Origin: Tetracladium setigerum
Taxonomy: Eukaryota; Ascomycota; Leotiomycetes; Helotiales
Direction of reading: 5' to 3'
DNA length: 64,000 nucleotides
Assembly (NCBI GenBank): GCA_031472005.1
Contig: PZJY01000008.1
Location: 2,625,841-2,689,840, forward strand
The notes under the pieces were generated by a model. That model ran no database searches and was not told the DNA's origin. It was given only the letters and a program-made list of their open reading frames with translations. This document shows, piece after piece, positions 48,340 through 58,678 of the stretch; the first letter of the stretch is position 1; each line of letters begins with the position of its first letter. A program made the position numbers and the translations under genes.

Positions 48340-48941
48340 TGTTAGAACTTTAGGGTGTTATTAAAAATTCAAAGGGTCCTATTTACAGGACGTAAATCAC
48401 AGGCATAGCATAAATCACGACTGTAACGGCACAAATACGTGATATCGGTGGTCACGACGGAGAAGTATACTTATTCATGACTTCCTCCTGTAATTAAGAC
48501 TGGCAAAGCAAATTAATCAATCTTGCCGCAAAATAGCCCAAGCAGCTTCTTGAAGCAAATGAGATTGACGTAAAGATCGATCCAATACACTGTGACGTAA
48601 AAAGTACGATCCACTTCATGGCCAATATCAAGATCTACCAATATGCTTACTCATCATTCTACCTCTAGCCCTCCAGAAGGACGTGGCATACTAATATAGG
48701 GCAGATATGTGATTGGTAACGGTTAAAGTAGCACGCGGCATGAGTCCTTCCAACTTATTGTTTGAAACCAAGACAACAATTATAAGAGCCCATATAACTG
48801 CGAGTAAAATCGAAGCTGGCCTTCAAGACTTCGACCAACATCTGAGAACCTTAGAAATCTTGAACAATCGATGTCCCAGCCCTCTCCTTTATCGTAGCTC
48901 CGTCTCCATCTTGACATATCATTATCACAAACATCCCCTCA
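48340..48941. other. Intergenic, no clear gene
   Basis: About 600 bases between the regulator and the convergent NmrA-like gene. A plus-strand frame at 48713-48973 (contains MSPSNLLFETKTTIIRAHIT) is short, overlaps the NmrA-like gene end and resembles nothing I know. Confidence 0.4.
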
Positions 48942-50080
48942 TTACAACCCCCTATTCCCGCCATTATCACTAAGCTTCAAGATTGACTTCATGTTCTCAG
49001 GTTGAATCCTATCCCACAGACTGCCCTTCCCCTGCTCCCTACCCTTTTGATCCTCCCGTCTGAACCACTCCTCGGCGCTCTTGATCCTGTTTGGATGGAT
49101 CTCATCAAGTAACTTGTAGTCTCTCTTGATGATATTGTATTTCCACTTAGATCCGTTAGAATTCGAGCCCCGACAGAACCAGAAGCAACCTAACTCACCG
49201 TGTTCCAAAACCCCGTAAAGTTATTCCTGACACTCATTGTGCTCTTGTCATTCAGATCTGCATTATACCCTGCCGCTGCATCCGCAAACGGTCCCAATGC
49301 GCTGAAATAGTCGTCCAAGGCAGTGTCAACATACTTCGCTGGATGGCCAGTCACCTTCTCAAATGCCTTTGCTAACTCCGCATACGGAATATGGGCAATA
49401 GCAACCTCAAGATCCATACCGCTCGCTCTCTCAGGGTTGTCAAACAACCACCGGACGTAATAGCCACAGTCCTCGAGCGCAACATGCACCACTGCCCCCT
49501 CCCCCAATGGAACCCTCCAAGTAGCAACTCCATCTTCAATTGAAGGCGTCATGATAGTGCGACTCGAAATCGCCATCTCGATGTATGGCCCAGTCGTAAA
49601 TATAGCAGCACCCATCCTGCCACCGTTGGCTTTATTCTGGAATTGAATCCACTCTCCAATCCTCCCCTTCCCATCGTAATGTCCCGTCCTAAACTTTGGA
49701 TCATACCCTCCCTTCTTCAGTGCGAAGTCGAGGTTCCCATACACGAAGAATTTGATGCCCTCTTCGATAGCGAGTTCGTAAGCGCGGATGGCCCAGTACA
49801 TCTCAGTCTTCTCACCAGTGTTGAAGCCATCGATGTTCACGAATGCACCGTCGCAACCTTGAAATCCTTTGCGAAGGGTGGATTCATCGGCAAAGGAACC
49901 AGCGAGGAGTTCGATGTTACCCAGGGAGAGAAGATGGGCGGCACGGGGAGAGCTGGTGTCGCGAGTGAGGACACGACATTGGTATTTCTTGTCATTAACA
50001 AGGCTTTCAAGGATGGGGATCCCTTGGGCACCGGTACCACCGATAACGAAGATGCTGGATGTTTGGTGGGAAGAAACCAT
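48942..50080 (-). CDS. NmrA-like NAD(P)-binding protein, 361 aa
   Basis: Exons 49199-50080 and 48942-49145, intron GTGAGT...TTCTAACGGATCTAAG; intact. The Rossmann loop IFVIGGTGAQGIPILESLV (residues 10-28) has GGTGxQG, typical of NmrA/HSCARG-type atypical SDRs, followed by CRVLTRDTSS (cofactor arginine) and NIELLAGSFADESTLRKGFQ. The catalytic YxxxK of classical SDRs is not obvious, as expected for this group. C-terminal block: NFTGFW|NT...RDYKLLDEIHPNRIKSAEEW, common in fungal members. They act as redox sensors, regulators or isoflavone-reductase-like enzymes. The gene converges on the Zn2Cys6 regulator gene. Confidence 0.88.
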
Positions 50081-51005
50081 TGTGAGAACTCATGGGTAGA
50101 AGGCAGAATAGATAAGGGTAGGGAACTAGATGGAGATGCTGTTTTATACCTTGAAGATGCCGAAGTATTTCTGGATCAAGATACCGCGGAAAGAGGTATG
50201 TACCCGGCTTGACAAACGACCCGCGTTCAATAATCATTGAGTTAGGTTTACCAGGACGCTGGATGCTGACTTTCTGGGGAAGTGGTAACGTTGAGTAATC
50301 AGTATGTCCACATGCGCTCCCGGAGTATTGCATTCTTCAACTTTATGACGGGCAAGATTGGACCGTTTTGTCACCCTCATTATTCCATCGTATCTATCGA
50401 AACCTATTTCAAATATCAAAGTTGATTCAATTCTTGATCTACTTCATGTAGGCTGTAAATGCTATAGGTTCTTTGTTTATGCTGCTTCTAGGTTTTCAAA
50501 TGTTTATTAGCGGATTGCCTTCCCAGTGTCTGACAATTCATTTCCTATTGTAAGACTATGGTAATCACACAGACAGAGAATATATATTGCTTACAGCATA
50601 TACAAAGTCGGTTCAGAACTCTACGAGTAATGAACTGTTTTCTTGCTGTCCCTAAACTCTTCCTTTCTTCTTGGGGTTTACGGCCCTGGTCTCTTCGAGC
50701 GGTATTGTGGGAGGTTTGTCTCAAGCTGCTTAGTTTTTGTCGATCACGGAAACTTTCCCCAGCCCGCAGTATAACAGTTCCTCCGCATGCCGTCGGGGAT
50801 CCGGCAAAAGACACTGGACGATGTTCAGTAATCATGGTCTTAGCTAAATTTAACCAAGCCCTTACCACCTGACAAATGACGGCAATAGTCAACTTTTCAG
50901 ACTTTAGGATCTTGTCTTTGTTGTTGATCTGGATATATCTAGATTAAAGTACGACATGGCTGATATGAGAAGTCACGTGATGTTTGTTTTCCTTGCCACC
51001 AACCG
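50081..51005. other. Intergenic, no gene seen
   Basis: Promoter of the NmrA-like gene, then about 700 bases with only short frames. Confidence 0.4.
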
Positions 51006-51085
51006 GATCCCTTCCGTTCGTCAAGTTTCTAATATTCGAGGTCTGCTCACTCAATGCAAAGCTTAAAATCCCGTATCTGTTCACT
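51006..51085 (+). repeat. Degraded partial copy of the downstream HET gene 5' coding end
   Basis: About 80 bases (CCGTTCGTCAAGTTTCTAAT, ATTCGAGGTCTGCTCACTCA, ATG/AAATCCCG) repeat 51600-51678 of the HET gene (CCGTTTGTCAAGCTTTTGAT, ATTCGGGGTCTGCTCACTCA, AAAATCCCGAATC). Differences are mostly transitions. It is not coding on its own. Confidence 0.7.
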
Positions 51086-51575
51086 TGACTGAACGTTTAA
51101 TACTGTGTGCAGCCCACTTTCAAATGGGTGCTAGTGAGCGCTGACTCATCATTATACTTCTTGCACCTGACGTGGGCTTACCAGAGCCCAGAGATGTTAT
51201 TGGTCGCGAGTAGCGCGCGGCACCGAAAGACAATGAAATTACAGCTTGCAAACATCGTAATTGAACAACTCACCCCAAGCAATGCCCAGTAAGAAGTGAC
51301 TTGTTTTCCTTTAGTTACTAGTACTGCCCTTTAATATTAGCTAACTATTTAGAGCTTTGACACCTTTGTCTGGATCTGATTCATCGGTCTTTCGCAGGGG
51401 GAAACGAACTAAAACGCCATCATAAAAACAAGGTGCGTCATATATGAATAGTTATTCCCTGAATGGATGAACTATATTTGATTTAGAGAGTAACCCTACC
51501 AGAGCTGACCATGTGTATATTTAAAGACTCCTGCGTAATTACTTGATCCAGCTGGATCAACACCACCTTATTCCC
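51086..51575. other. Intergenic, HET gene upstream region
   Basis: No gene seen; a short plus frame at 51107-51292 has no family resemblance. Confidence 0.4.
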
Positions 51576-54047
51576 ATGGCATCCAATACCGCAACTCGCA
51601 TCTGTTCCGTTTGTCAAGCTTTTGATATTCGGGGTCTGCTCACTCAATCTGAGGCTCAAAATCCCGAATCGGTTAAGACGGCTTTGGCTGGCTTCCATGA
51701 AGAGTTGACGGAATTCAAAGCAGGCCTCCCTGACTTCTACCAACACCACAAGAGCATCAGAGATCTCGAAGAATCCTCCAAGTTAGGGTGTGTTATCTGC
51801 AATTTCATCTTTGAATGTCAGTCGGATAAATCAAGCGCTTCTCAAAAAATCAATAATGCGATCGATGACGCCGGCCAAGGCCAGCTATTCATTGGCACGA
51901 GTGGACACAATCTTTCGAAGGGCGAAAGACCCATCATCACAGTCATTCAAAAACCATCAGGCGCTTTGCCGCGTGCAGTATGCGCTCTTGATATATTTGC
52001 TGAGAAAGGTCGAAGAACTTCCAAAAGATTTCTTAATTGAACTGACAATTTTCCTAATAGGTACTTTGCCGCACCAAGAGTCAAGTTTAATCGGCTTGCC
52101 TGTTGCTGCAAACTCAGATAGCGATATTTGCAAAGAAGTTTCTTTAGAGTGGTTTCGAAACTGTGTCAAAGACCATCCCTTTTGCGGTCCATCAAAATCT
52201 TTCCGACCCCCAACTCGTCTCATTCACGTTGGGAGTGAAGATGAACAAAGCCCTCGGTTGGTTGTAGACAAGAATCCTCAGTCAGTGTCATGGATTGCTC
52301 TCAGTTACTGCTGGGGAGGGAATTCAAATTTTACGCTCAGGAACGATACTTTTGATGAATTTTGTGGGGGATTACCTCTCGAAAGCTTTCCAGCAACTAT
52401 TCGAGACGCTATTCAAATCACCCGAAACCTGGGATTAGAGTATCTCTGGGTTGATGCGCTATGCATTTTGCAAGATTCCGAGAGCGACTGGAGTGCCGAA
52501 GCCGCTCGTATGCAAGACGTCTATTCTGGCGCGATTTTGACCATCGTTGCTTGTGAATCTCCGTCGACAACTGCTGGCATTTATTCAAGTCGACCCCCGC
52601 GGGACCCACTTCTAGTTTCATTGCCTTGGGGAGAGACTGAATCCAAGGTTTGGCTTCGCCCATGCTTTCGCAGCAATATGGACGTGTACTACACAAACCC
52701 AATTCAGAAGCGCGGGTGGACATTACAAGAGGGTCTCCTAGCATCCCGGACCTTGTCTTTTCGACAGGAGCAGCTTGTGTGGGACTGCTCAAAGTACCGG
52801 AAAACAGAAAGTGGGCAGACTATGCTCCTAGGACATCTATTTGACGGCAAAGATTTGTTCAACAACAAAAGTCGGAAAAGCAAAGCCATGAAACACCTCC
52901 AGGACTTGTATTTCAGTTATTGCAGGCAGGCGGACAAACTTGAAAAGAGAAGAATTCGAAGCGGCTGGTACCCAAGGCAGATGACAAGCTCAGGAGTAAG
53001 TTGTTTTAGCGGGTGCATCGTGGTTTATCTAACTAGTGTTGATCTCAGGTTAATATGAAAGAAGTGATGGGTGTGAATCCATACGAGCGGTGGTCACAAA
53101 TCATCCTAGAGTATAGTGGACGGAATTTTACCAATATTTCAGATATCTTGCCCGCACTTGGAGGAATTGCTCGAGCATTCGCTGAAATAACTAGAGATAA
53201 GTATTGCGCAGGCATGTGGGAATCACACCTTCTTGACAATCTCTGCTGGTGGCGCAGAGCAACACCTTCCTTTCGGCCATCTGACGCCAACGACTTTTCG
53301 AGGACTCGGGAATACCGTGCTCCATCCTGGTCATGGACTAGCATCAATGGAGGTCGCGTTATTCTACGCAATCAACTGTTTTCTCCGCCTTTTAGGAGTC
53401 TTGCTGCCCCTATCCAGATGCATCTTGAACCGACTGACGGTGATCTATTCGGTCGACTTCAGGCTGGCTATATTTGTATCAGGGGAGGGCTCTTGCAACT
53501 TGGAGATTTGGGAGCAGTCTACTGGCAAAATCTGGCGACATCCTGGGACGAATTCAGGGCGATGGAACGCCCCGATACAACAGCTTCGCTCTATGGCGAG
53601 TATCTCGCTTTGACTGAATTCGCAGTTCGAGCTCTGAACATGGGCGCAAACCATACTCTTGAATTCGAGCAACAACATGTCCCACATGTAAATCAAACTT
53701 TTGCCGCTCTTCTTTTAGCACTGACAGAGCGTGTCAGTCCACCCGGGGAAGCCTTCGGGGTGTTCGGAGAGGCGCATCTACTGCTGCTTGAAACTACAGA
53801 TAAAGAAGGCGAATACCGTCGCATTGGGAAGTTGGAGGTGACGCTACCATATAACCTTGAATCTACTATTCCTTCGGTACATGGGATTGCGACTGAGAAT
53901 TGGCGGGTTCTCGATGACGAGGATTGGTCTAGATATGAGACTACGGGATCCGCGAATATTAGACCATCTATCCCTGTTTGGGAGGCAAAAGCTTGGATTG
54001 AGATTATGAAGACGAAGGCGAAGAGGATGACAACACGTATTGTATAA
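51576..54047 (+). CDS. HET-domain (heterokaryon incompatibility) protein, 788 aa
   Basis: Exons 51576-52008, 52061-52995 and 53049-54047; phases agree and the frame is intact. The N-terminal 140 residues carry a CSVCQAFD...LGCVICNFI cysteine pattern common in fungal HET proteins. The HET domain follows with its three conserved blocks: WIALSYCWGGNSNFTL (near 221), LEYLWVDALCILQDSESDW (near 272) and RGWTLQEGLLASRTLSF (near 361). After that comes the usual RAPSWSWTSINGGRV (written REYRAPSWSW) and a C-terminal region of no assigned domain. HET domains mediate programmed death on non-self recognition; no NACHT or repeat domain is attached here. First of two HET genes in this subtelomere. Confidence 0.88.
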
Positions 54048-54135
54048 AGGATATTAGTCTCCGGAATACATCCGCCGGCAAGAGAGCCCTTGCTGCCTCA
54101 AGCACACGGACCAAGCATTCTCCACATACTTCACA

Positions 54136-55768
54136 ATGGCAGAGAAACCGCTTTCCCAACTTATGGACCCAGTGTCAGAGCAATTGTCGCTAAATGTGGA
54201 GCTCTTAGAATACCTTCTCGAAACCGCAGGGCAAGACTTCCAACAACTATACCAGAAAGCCTTTTCCCGATTTGATGAAATGCTAGATGATAAAAGTGCC
54301 ACATGCAAGTAATTCCTCTTCCAAATGAGAGTGGGACTTGATCCCCAGATCAAGAAGATCAAGAAGATCAAGAAGATCAAGGAGCTCACTAAGAGCATTC
54401 AAGATGTACGGCATTTCAAGAAAACCTCGGATGAATTTTATCAAGGAAATGTGAAGGATAGAAAGAGTGCAAATGAGTGGGCAGGTCACTACCAAAGACT
54501 CTGTGAACAGTTGGCAGATGTCAAATCGAAGCTTCCGACACAAGTATGTTATCCATCAAGATCAATGAAATTTACTCAAATCTCTTAGCTCAAAACCATT
54601 GAGGACGGAATTGAGAGATTAGAAACCACGCGAGATAATGTCACGGAATCTCAAAAAGAAATTAACAATCTCCAGAGCCAACTCCATGATGCGAGTGGGG
54701 CAGCAGCATCACAGAAACGTCAATGCCAACAATTGCACCAGACAATTGGTGTTCTCGAGCAAACCAACCAACTGAAATCAAATCAAGTAAGATCTTTGGA
54801 ACAAAGAAACAACTCGTCGAAAGGTCAAATCGCGCAACTGATGGAGAAAAATGTTGTCATGTCAAAACTAAGAAAAGAGATATATACGTTGGAAGATGAC
54901 CTCTCTGCCAAGAAGCGTTCTCATGCTGAAATATCCCAAAAGCTCAACGACCTCCAGAAGAAAAGATCAAGTTTGAGGCGGATTTGAAAGATCATGAAAC
55001 CATTAACAAGAAACAAAAGTCGAGCATCACTGATTTGAATAATCGTGTCAGCAAGATCAGACAAGACGATGCAACCATCTCCAAACTGGAGAAGGAAGTG
55101 GCCGATTTGAATGCAACAATTGAAAAGAAAAGTACCACCATCACAAGACTGGAAAACCGCATGGTAGATTTGGAGGGGCGAGTTGAGACGATCCCAACTT
55201 AACAAAAAGAGAAAATGGAATTGATTCACAATGTTGAAGATATCAAAGCCAAACTAGCCAGCACACAAACTGATCTCAAGAAATTGGATGAGGAAACTCT
55301 CTCGAATATGAGGAACAAAAACCACCGACTTTTGAGCAAGATCAAGGAACTCGAAGACCAGAGTTCGTTTGGAGCCCAGTTGTCAGAAACCACCATTGCC
55401 TCCCTGCATACATTAAACGAAAACGAGATCCAGATCCAATCCAGACTCTTATTCGAGAGAAGTGGGAAAATCTCTGCTATCGACAGTATGACAACATGAT
55501 GGGGTTAACCCCTGTGGAAGGGAGAAATTTACCAGAGATTCGGTACCAGATCAGCTTGATATTTCGTGGGAAAGATCCGGTTAAAATTTTAACTCGCTGG
55601 AGAAAAGTTGCCGAGTTGGGGGAAGGGCGTAAATGTCTGAAGGGCATTGTCATGGCCTCGGATTCAACACATTGCCCATTGTCCAGCCTTCCATCCCATG
55701 TTCGAAGTGTGAAGTATTTTGTGTGCACGCGTGGGAAGAGGATGGGATCTGGTGGGTACAGCTCGTGA
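54136..55768 (+). pseudogene. Coiled-coil protein gene, several frame breaks and a nonsense codon
   Basis: Starts MAEKPLSQLMDPVSEQ. Near 54350 there is a KIKKIKKIKKIKELTKSI repeat made by AAGATC units, then long heptad-rich coiled coil: TIEDGIERLETTRDNVTES, EINNLQSQLHDA, RKEIYTLEDDLSAKKR, KLEKEVADLNATIEKKSTTI, LENRMVDLEGRVETI. The C-terminal 100 residues (about 55460-55768; LPEIRYQISLIFRGKDPVKI, RWRKVAELGEG) look globular. Breaks: an unresolved frame change around 54310-54345, loss of one base at A4 54961-54964, TAA at 55200-55202 (CAA to TAA would be a RIP-type change) and one-base loss near 55448-55450. The frame can otherwise be followed to 55768. It lies between the two HET genes. I recognise no family; coiled-coil assembly is all that can be said. 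Confidence 0.5.
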
Positions 55769-55784
55769 ATGTTTCAAGGAGTAG

Positions 55785-56771
55785 CTAGTTAATCAATCGC
55801 GACCGCGCTTTGTCAAACTCTGGTTCATCCACTTGCATTTCCGCTTGTGTCAACCATCCCTCGTTCCAAACTTTGTAGTAGAGCAAAAGATATCCTCCTG
55901 CCTCCTCGACGCTCCATGATCTCCCTTCTATCTTGATGTCGCTTCGCAGGTATGGTACTTCCTCCTTTCCATTCTTGTAATAGAATCTGACATTGTGGCT
56001 TCCCTTTTCAACGTCGTTCTTGCGAATGACACCCAACAGATGATATTTTCCCTTGCCAGTACCAAAATTCCATACCCCGTCTTTAAATACTCCCTGGGAC
56101 ACCCTGAAGTTCATGATTAGAAGCTTGGAGATCGGCAGACTGTCCTCTACGGTATAGTCCACCATCAAGAACTCTGGTGTGTTTCCCATGATCATGATCT
56201 CCTTCTCGCCCTCCTTCCCACGAAACATCTGCCAGATATAGTACTCGAATGATGCAGAATAGGAGATCTTGCTTTTGTCTGCGTATTGTTTGGCCAAAGG
56301 ATCAACAGTCTGGTGCTTCCATCCTCCGGTTCCTTCGTGAAGAGGTTTTCCGTGAAGAGGTTGAAATCGGGATGATTAAGGAGAAGGGATTGAAGTGGAT
56401 GATGATTAATCATTCGAGGAGGGACCATCGTGTTGAAGAGTCGGGGTTCAGCTTGCTGAGGATGTGTGTTGTTTGATTTTCCAATTCTTCTCGAAATCGA
56501 GGCTCAGTTCCTTTCCGGCAGCGGTGACCATTGTATTTGCGAGTGAGCTTGTGTCTTTGGCAATCCATTCATAGCTCGTGAACAATCGTAGAATTGCGAG
56601 ATATCCATCAATGCCATTTGTTGGGAAGCTGAGATTTTCGTGAAGTAAAGGGTCGGTGCCGTCTAAATTCGAGGTCCAAGATCCAGGTAGAGGTCGAAAT
56701 ATTCGAAGGGATTGAATATGACTGAGTGTTTTGCCAACAAAGATGTCTATAAGGTTTCGGCTTTCCTCCAT
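55785..56771 (-). CDS. Unknown protein, three apparent frameshifts
   Basis: Minus strand, start at 56771 (MEESRNLIDIFVGKTLSHIQ); an upstream in-frame Met exists at 56861. The protein is about 330 residues once three one-base losses are allowed, near 56453 (CACACA repeat), 56405 (A2) and 56334 (G2). Segments: LRIFRPLPGSWTSNLDGTDP, LAILRLFTSYEWIAKD, TGGWKHQTVDPLAKQYADKS, SFEYYIWQMFRGKEGEKEIM, LLIMNFRVSQGVFKDGVWNF, GKYHLLGVIRKND and SWSVEEAGGYLLLYYKVWNE. The alternation suggests a mixed alpha/beta soluble protein without signal peptide or membrane helix. No family recognised. It sits back to back with the acidic-protein gene (divergent start about 165 bases away) inside the HET island. Confidence 0.5.
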
Positions 56772-56935
56772 TTTGTTGGTGGTTAGCTTGTTTCGTGGGG
56801 AATGATGAGGGAAGGAATGTTTTATTTTTGTCGTCGACTCTCCAGGAACGCCTTCAGGCACTCTGAATTCACGACACCAATCACTCTACCACCCACAATC
56901 GTCTCGACCATCACAACTCACAATCATCTCCAATC

Positions 56936-57847
56936 ATGGCAGGCAAACCAAAGAGAAAGGCTACGCATGTAACTGGAAAGTCACGGAAGAGACTATCAAG
57001 TTCGAAGGGAGCAGCACGGGGGGAGGAGGAGGAGAAGGAGGAGGAGGATGAGGAGGAAGAAGAGGATGAGGAGATTGAGGAGGAGGAAGAGGAGGACGAA
57101 GTTTACTTGGGCTTGACCGATGTCGAAAAGCTATTGCTACAACATTGGACGGAGAAAGAGCTGCATTTGTGGAGAGTGTGTGAGGAAGTATCTGGGATGA
57201 GTCCTCCTGACTATATCCCCCTGGATATTTCGTGGATGTGTCCGAAGATCAACCACTTGCAGGAGAGAAAGGACAGGAAATCCCCAATATCAATTGGTCT
57301 CAGAAGTTCTGTGCAGATTTTGGGGTGCTCGTCTGTCGCCCTGCGTTCAAAAACGAGAAACGGTTGATGGTTTTCGCACTCAGCAAAGTGCTCATGCTTC
57401 GTCTGCCCGCACAACATAAACCAGATAATATATGGAATCCTATCAGCATCAGCGACAAATTGCAAGCTGCTCGAGAAGATATTGCAACCAAGATACTAAT
57501 GCTAGATCAGGACGAGCTCGACATCATTTACCAGTCATACGAAAGAGTCGTCGACAAGGATCCCCCACAGCATTACAAGTTCATCGACTTTCTCCCCCAG
57601 GCGCTAGCCCAAACTCATGCTCCGAGCAAGACAAAAATTATATCTCGGAAGCATCTTGAGGGATCTCAGCATTGTGAAGAAGGCGTGGGATCTGTACTCG
57701 CAGCGGAAGAATAAGTACGGCCTGCTTATCAGAGGCGAGTATGCCCAAAGGTTCAGAAAGAGTAGCATCATCAGACCTGGTCCTTCAGCTTGCAACAATA
57801 CAAGAAAGAAGTTTGCGGAAGGTTTAAAAGCGGCATGGACGGTGTAG
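56936..57847 (+). CDS. Unknown protein with basic/acidic N-terminus, two apparent frame changes
   Basis: Starts MAGKPKRKATHVTGKSRKRL (nuclear-localisation-like), followed by an acidic run of Glu/Asp (about residues 30-60) and GLTDVEKLLLQHWTEKELHL. One-base loss at C5 57217-57221 is needed to pass from DYIP to PGYFVDVSEDQPLAGEKGQE. Then FGVLVCRPAFKNEKRLMVFA, LDQDELDIIYQSYERVVDKD and, after a change of the opposite sign near 57634 (A5), YLGSILRDLSIVKKAWDLYS, KYGLLIRGEYAQRF and RKKFAEGLKAAWTV. No known domain. The basic-acidic start suggests a nuclear or chromatin-bound protein (inference only). The downstream open frame 57899-58303 may be its last exon. Confidence 0.5.
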
Positions 57848-57898
57848 AACCGAGAAGCAGAGCCTGAACAAGAATCCAACGAAAATTAAATCACAATA

Positions 57899-58303
57899 CC
57901 AGATCTTGATGCCTGGCCACTGGAAACGGTTGACCACTCCGAGCCCGACGAACTATCCTTTTTTCTCCTTGAGAAGCGGGCGTTTTCTTTTGAGTTTTCT
58001 CCATGGTCCCATGAGTTTGCTGATGAAGACAACCCAGATGACAGCACCTCACTGACTGCCGAGCGAGTTGAGAATGAGACGTACTACCGACACTGGACAT
58101 CTTTCTCTACAGGACCTAGCTTGCAAAATCGGCTTCGGGCCGTTTCGCTCAACAATGATGCGAGCACGGACCAATTCCGCTATTTGAGGCTTTCAACAGA
58201 TCGGGCCTCGAATCAGATAGATCGACAAACGAGACTAATCAGGGTCTTTCAAAAACGCCACCGCGCTTCCCCACGTCTCATGTCGGACGCAATAAAAGAG
58301 TGA
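57899..58303 (+). CDS. Open frame, probably 3' exon of the preceding unknown gene
   Basis: A continuous frame of 134 codons ending TGA: IPDLDAWPLETVDHSEPDEL, FFLLEKRAFSFEFSPWSHEF, DNPDDSTSLTAERVENETYY, RHWTSFSTGPSLQNRLRAVS, then QIDRQTRLIRVFQKRHRASP. It has no plausible start of its own (first Met at 58016 is weak) and is preceded by a possible acceptor (ATACCAG, 57896-57902), so it is best seen as the C-terminal exon of the gene starting at 56936. The phase does not match exactly, so the join is uncertain. Confidence 0.4.
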   Translation, partial: PDLDAWPLETVDHSEPDELSFFLLEKRAFSFEFSPWSHEFADEDNPDDSTSLTAERVENETYYRHWTSFSTGPSLQNRLRAVSLNNDASTDQFRYLRLSTDRASNQIDRQTRLIRVFQKRHRASPRLMSDAIKE

Positions 58304-58678
58304 ATGTTAGCCTAATAAGTAGGCTTAGGTGGTTCGAGCATTGCAGAGAGTTAAATCCTGGGAATTATCTGATACGTTCAGCTCCTCCCTTAGCAATATA
58401 AACACATTATACTCAATCGAGAGTGGCTCAGAACATCTTACACGCTACCCTCTATAATTCCAGGTTTCTGCGGTAAGCTATTGCCATTAACAGGTCTTCG
58501 GGGGAGGGGGGGGGGGGGGGGGGGTGATGCGCGTCAGCGTTATCACCACGAGGCTGAATCCTAGCTCGATAACTTTAACGCGACGTCTTTTCTAACCTTC
58601 ATCTCAGTCTACATCTATACTCTTTCGACGGCTCAACAGTAGAAACCTTCCTCCTGCGATCCTCGAACCTAGTCAAGT
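58304..58678. other. Upstream region of second HET gene
   Basis: Contains the G19 homopolymer at 58506-58524; no frame. Confidence 0.5.
58506..58524 (+). repeat. Poly-G tract (19 G)
   Basis: GGGGA followed by 19 consecutive G, about 155 bases upstream of the HET gene start. The true length is uncertain in any assembly. Confidence 0.85.

Noticed and set aside
48713..48973. Possible short gene after the regulator
   Set aside because: Overlaps the NmrA-like gene end; no motif, no splice context, no family.
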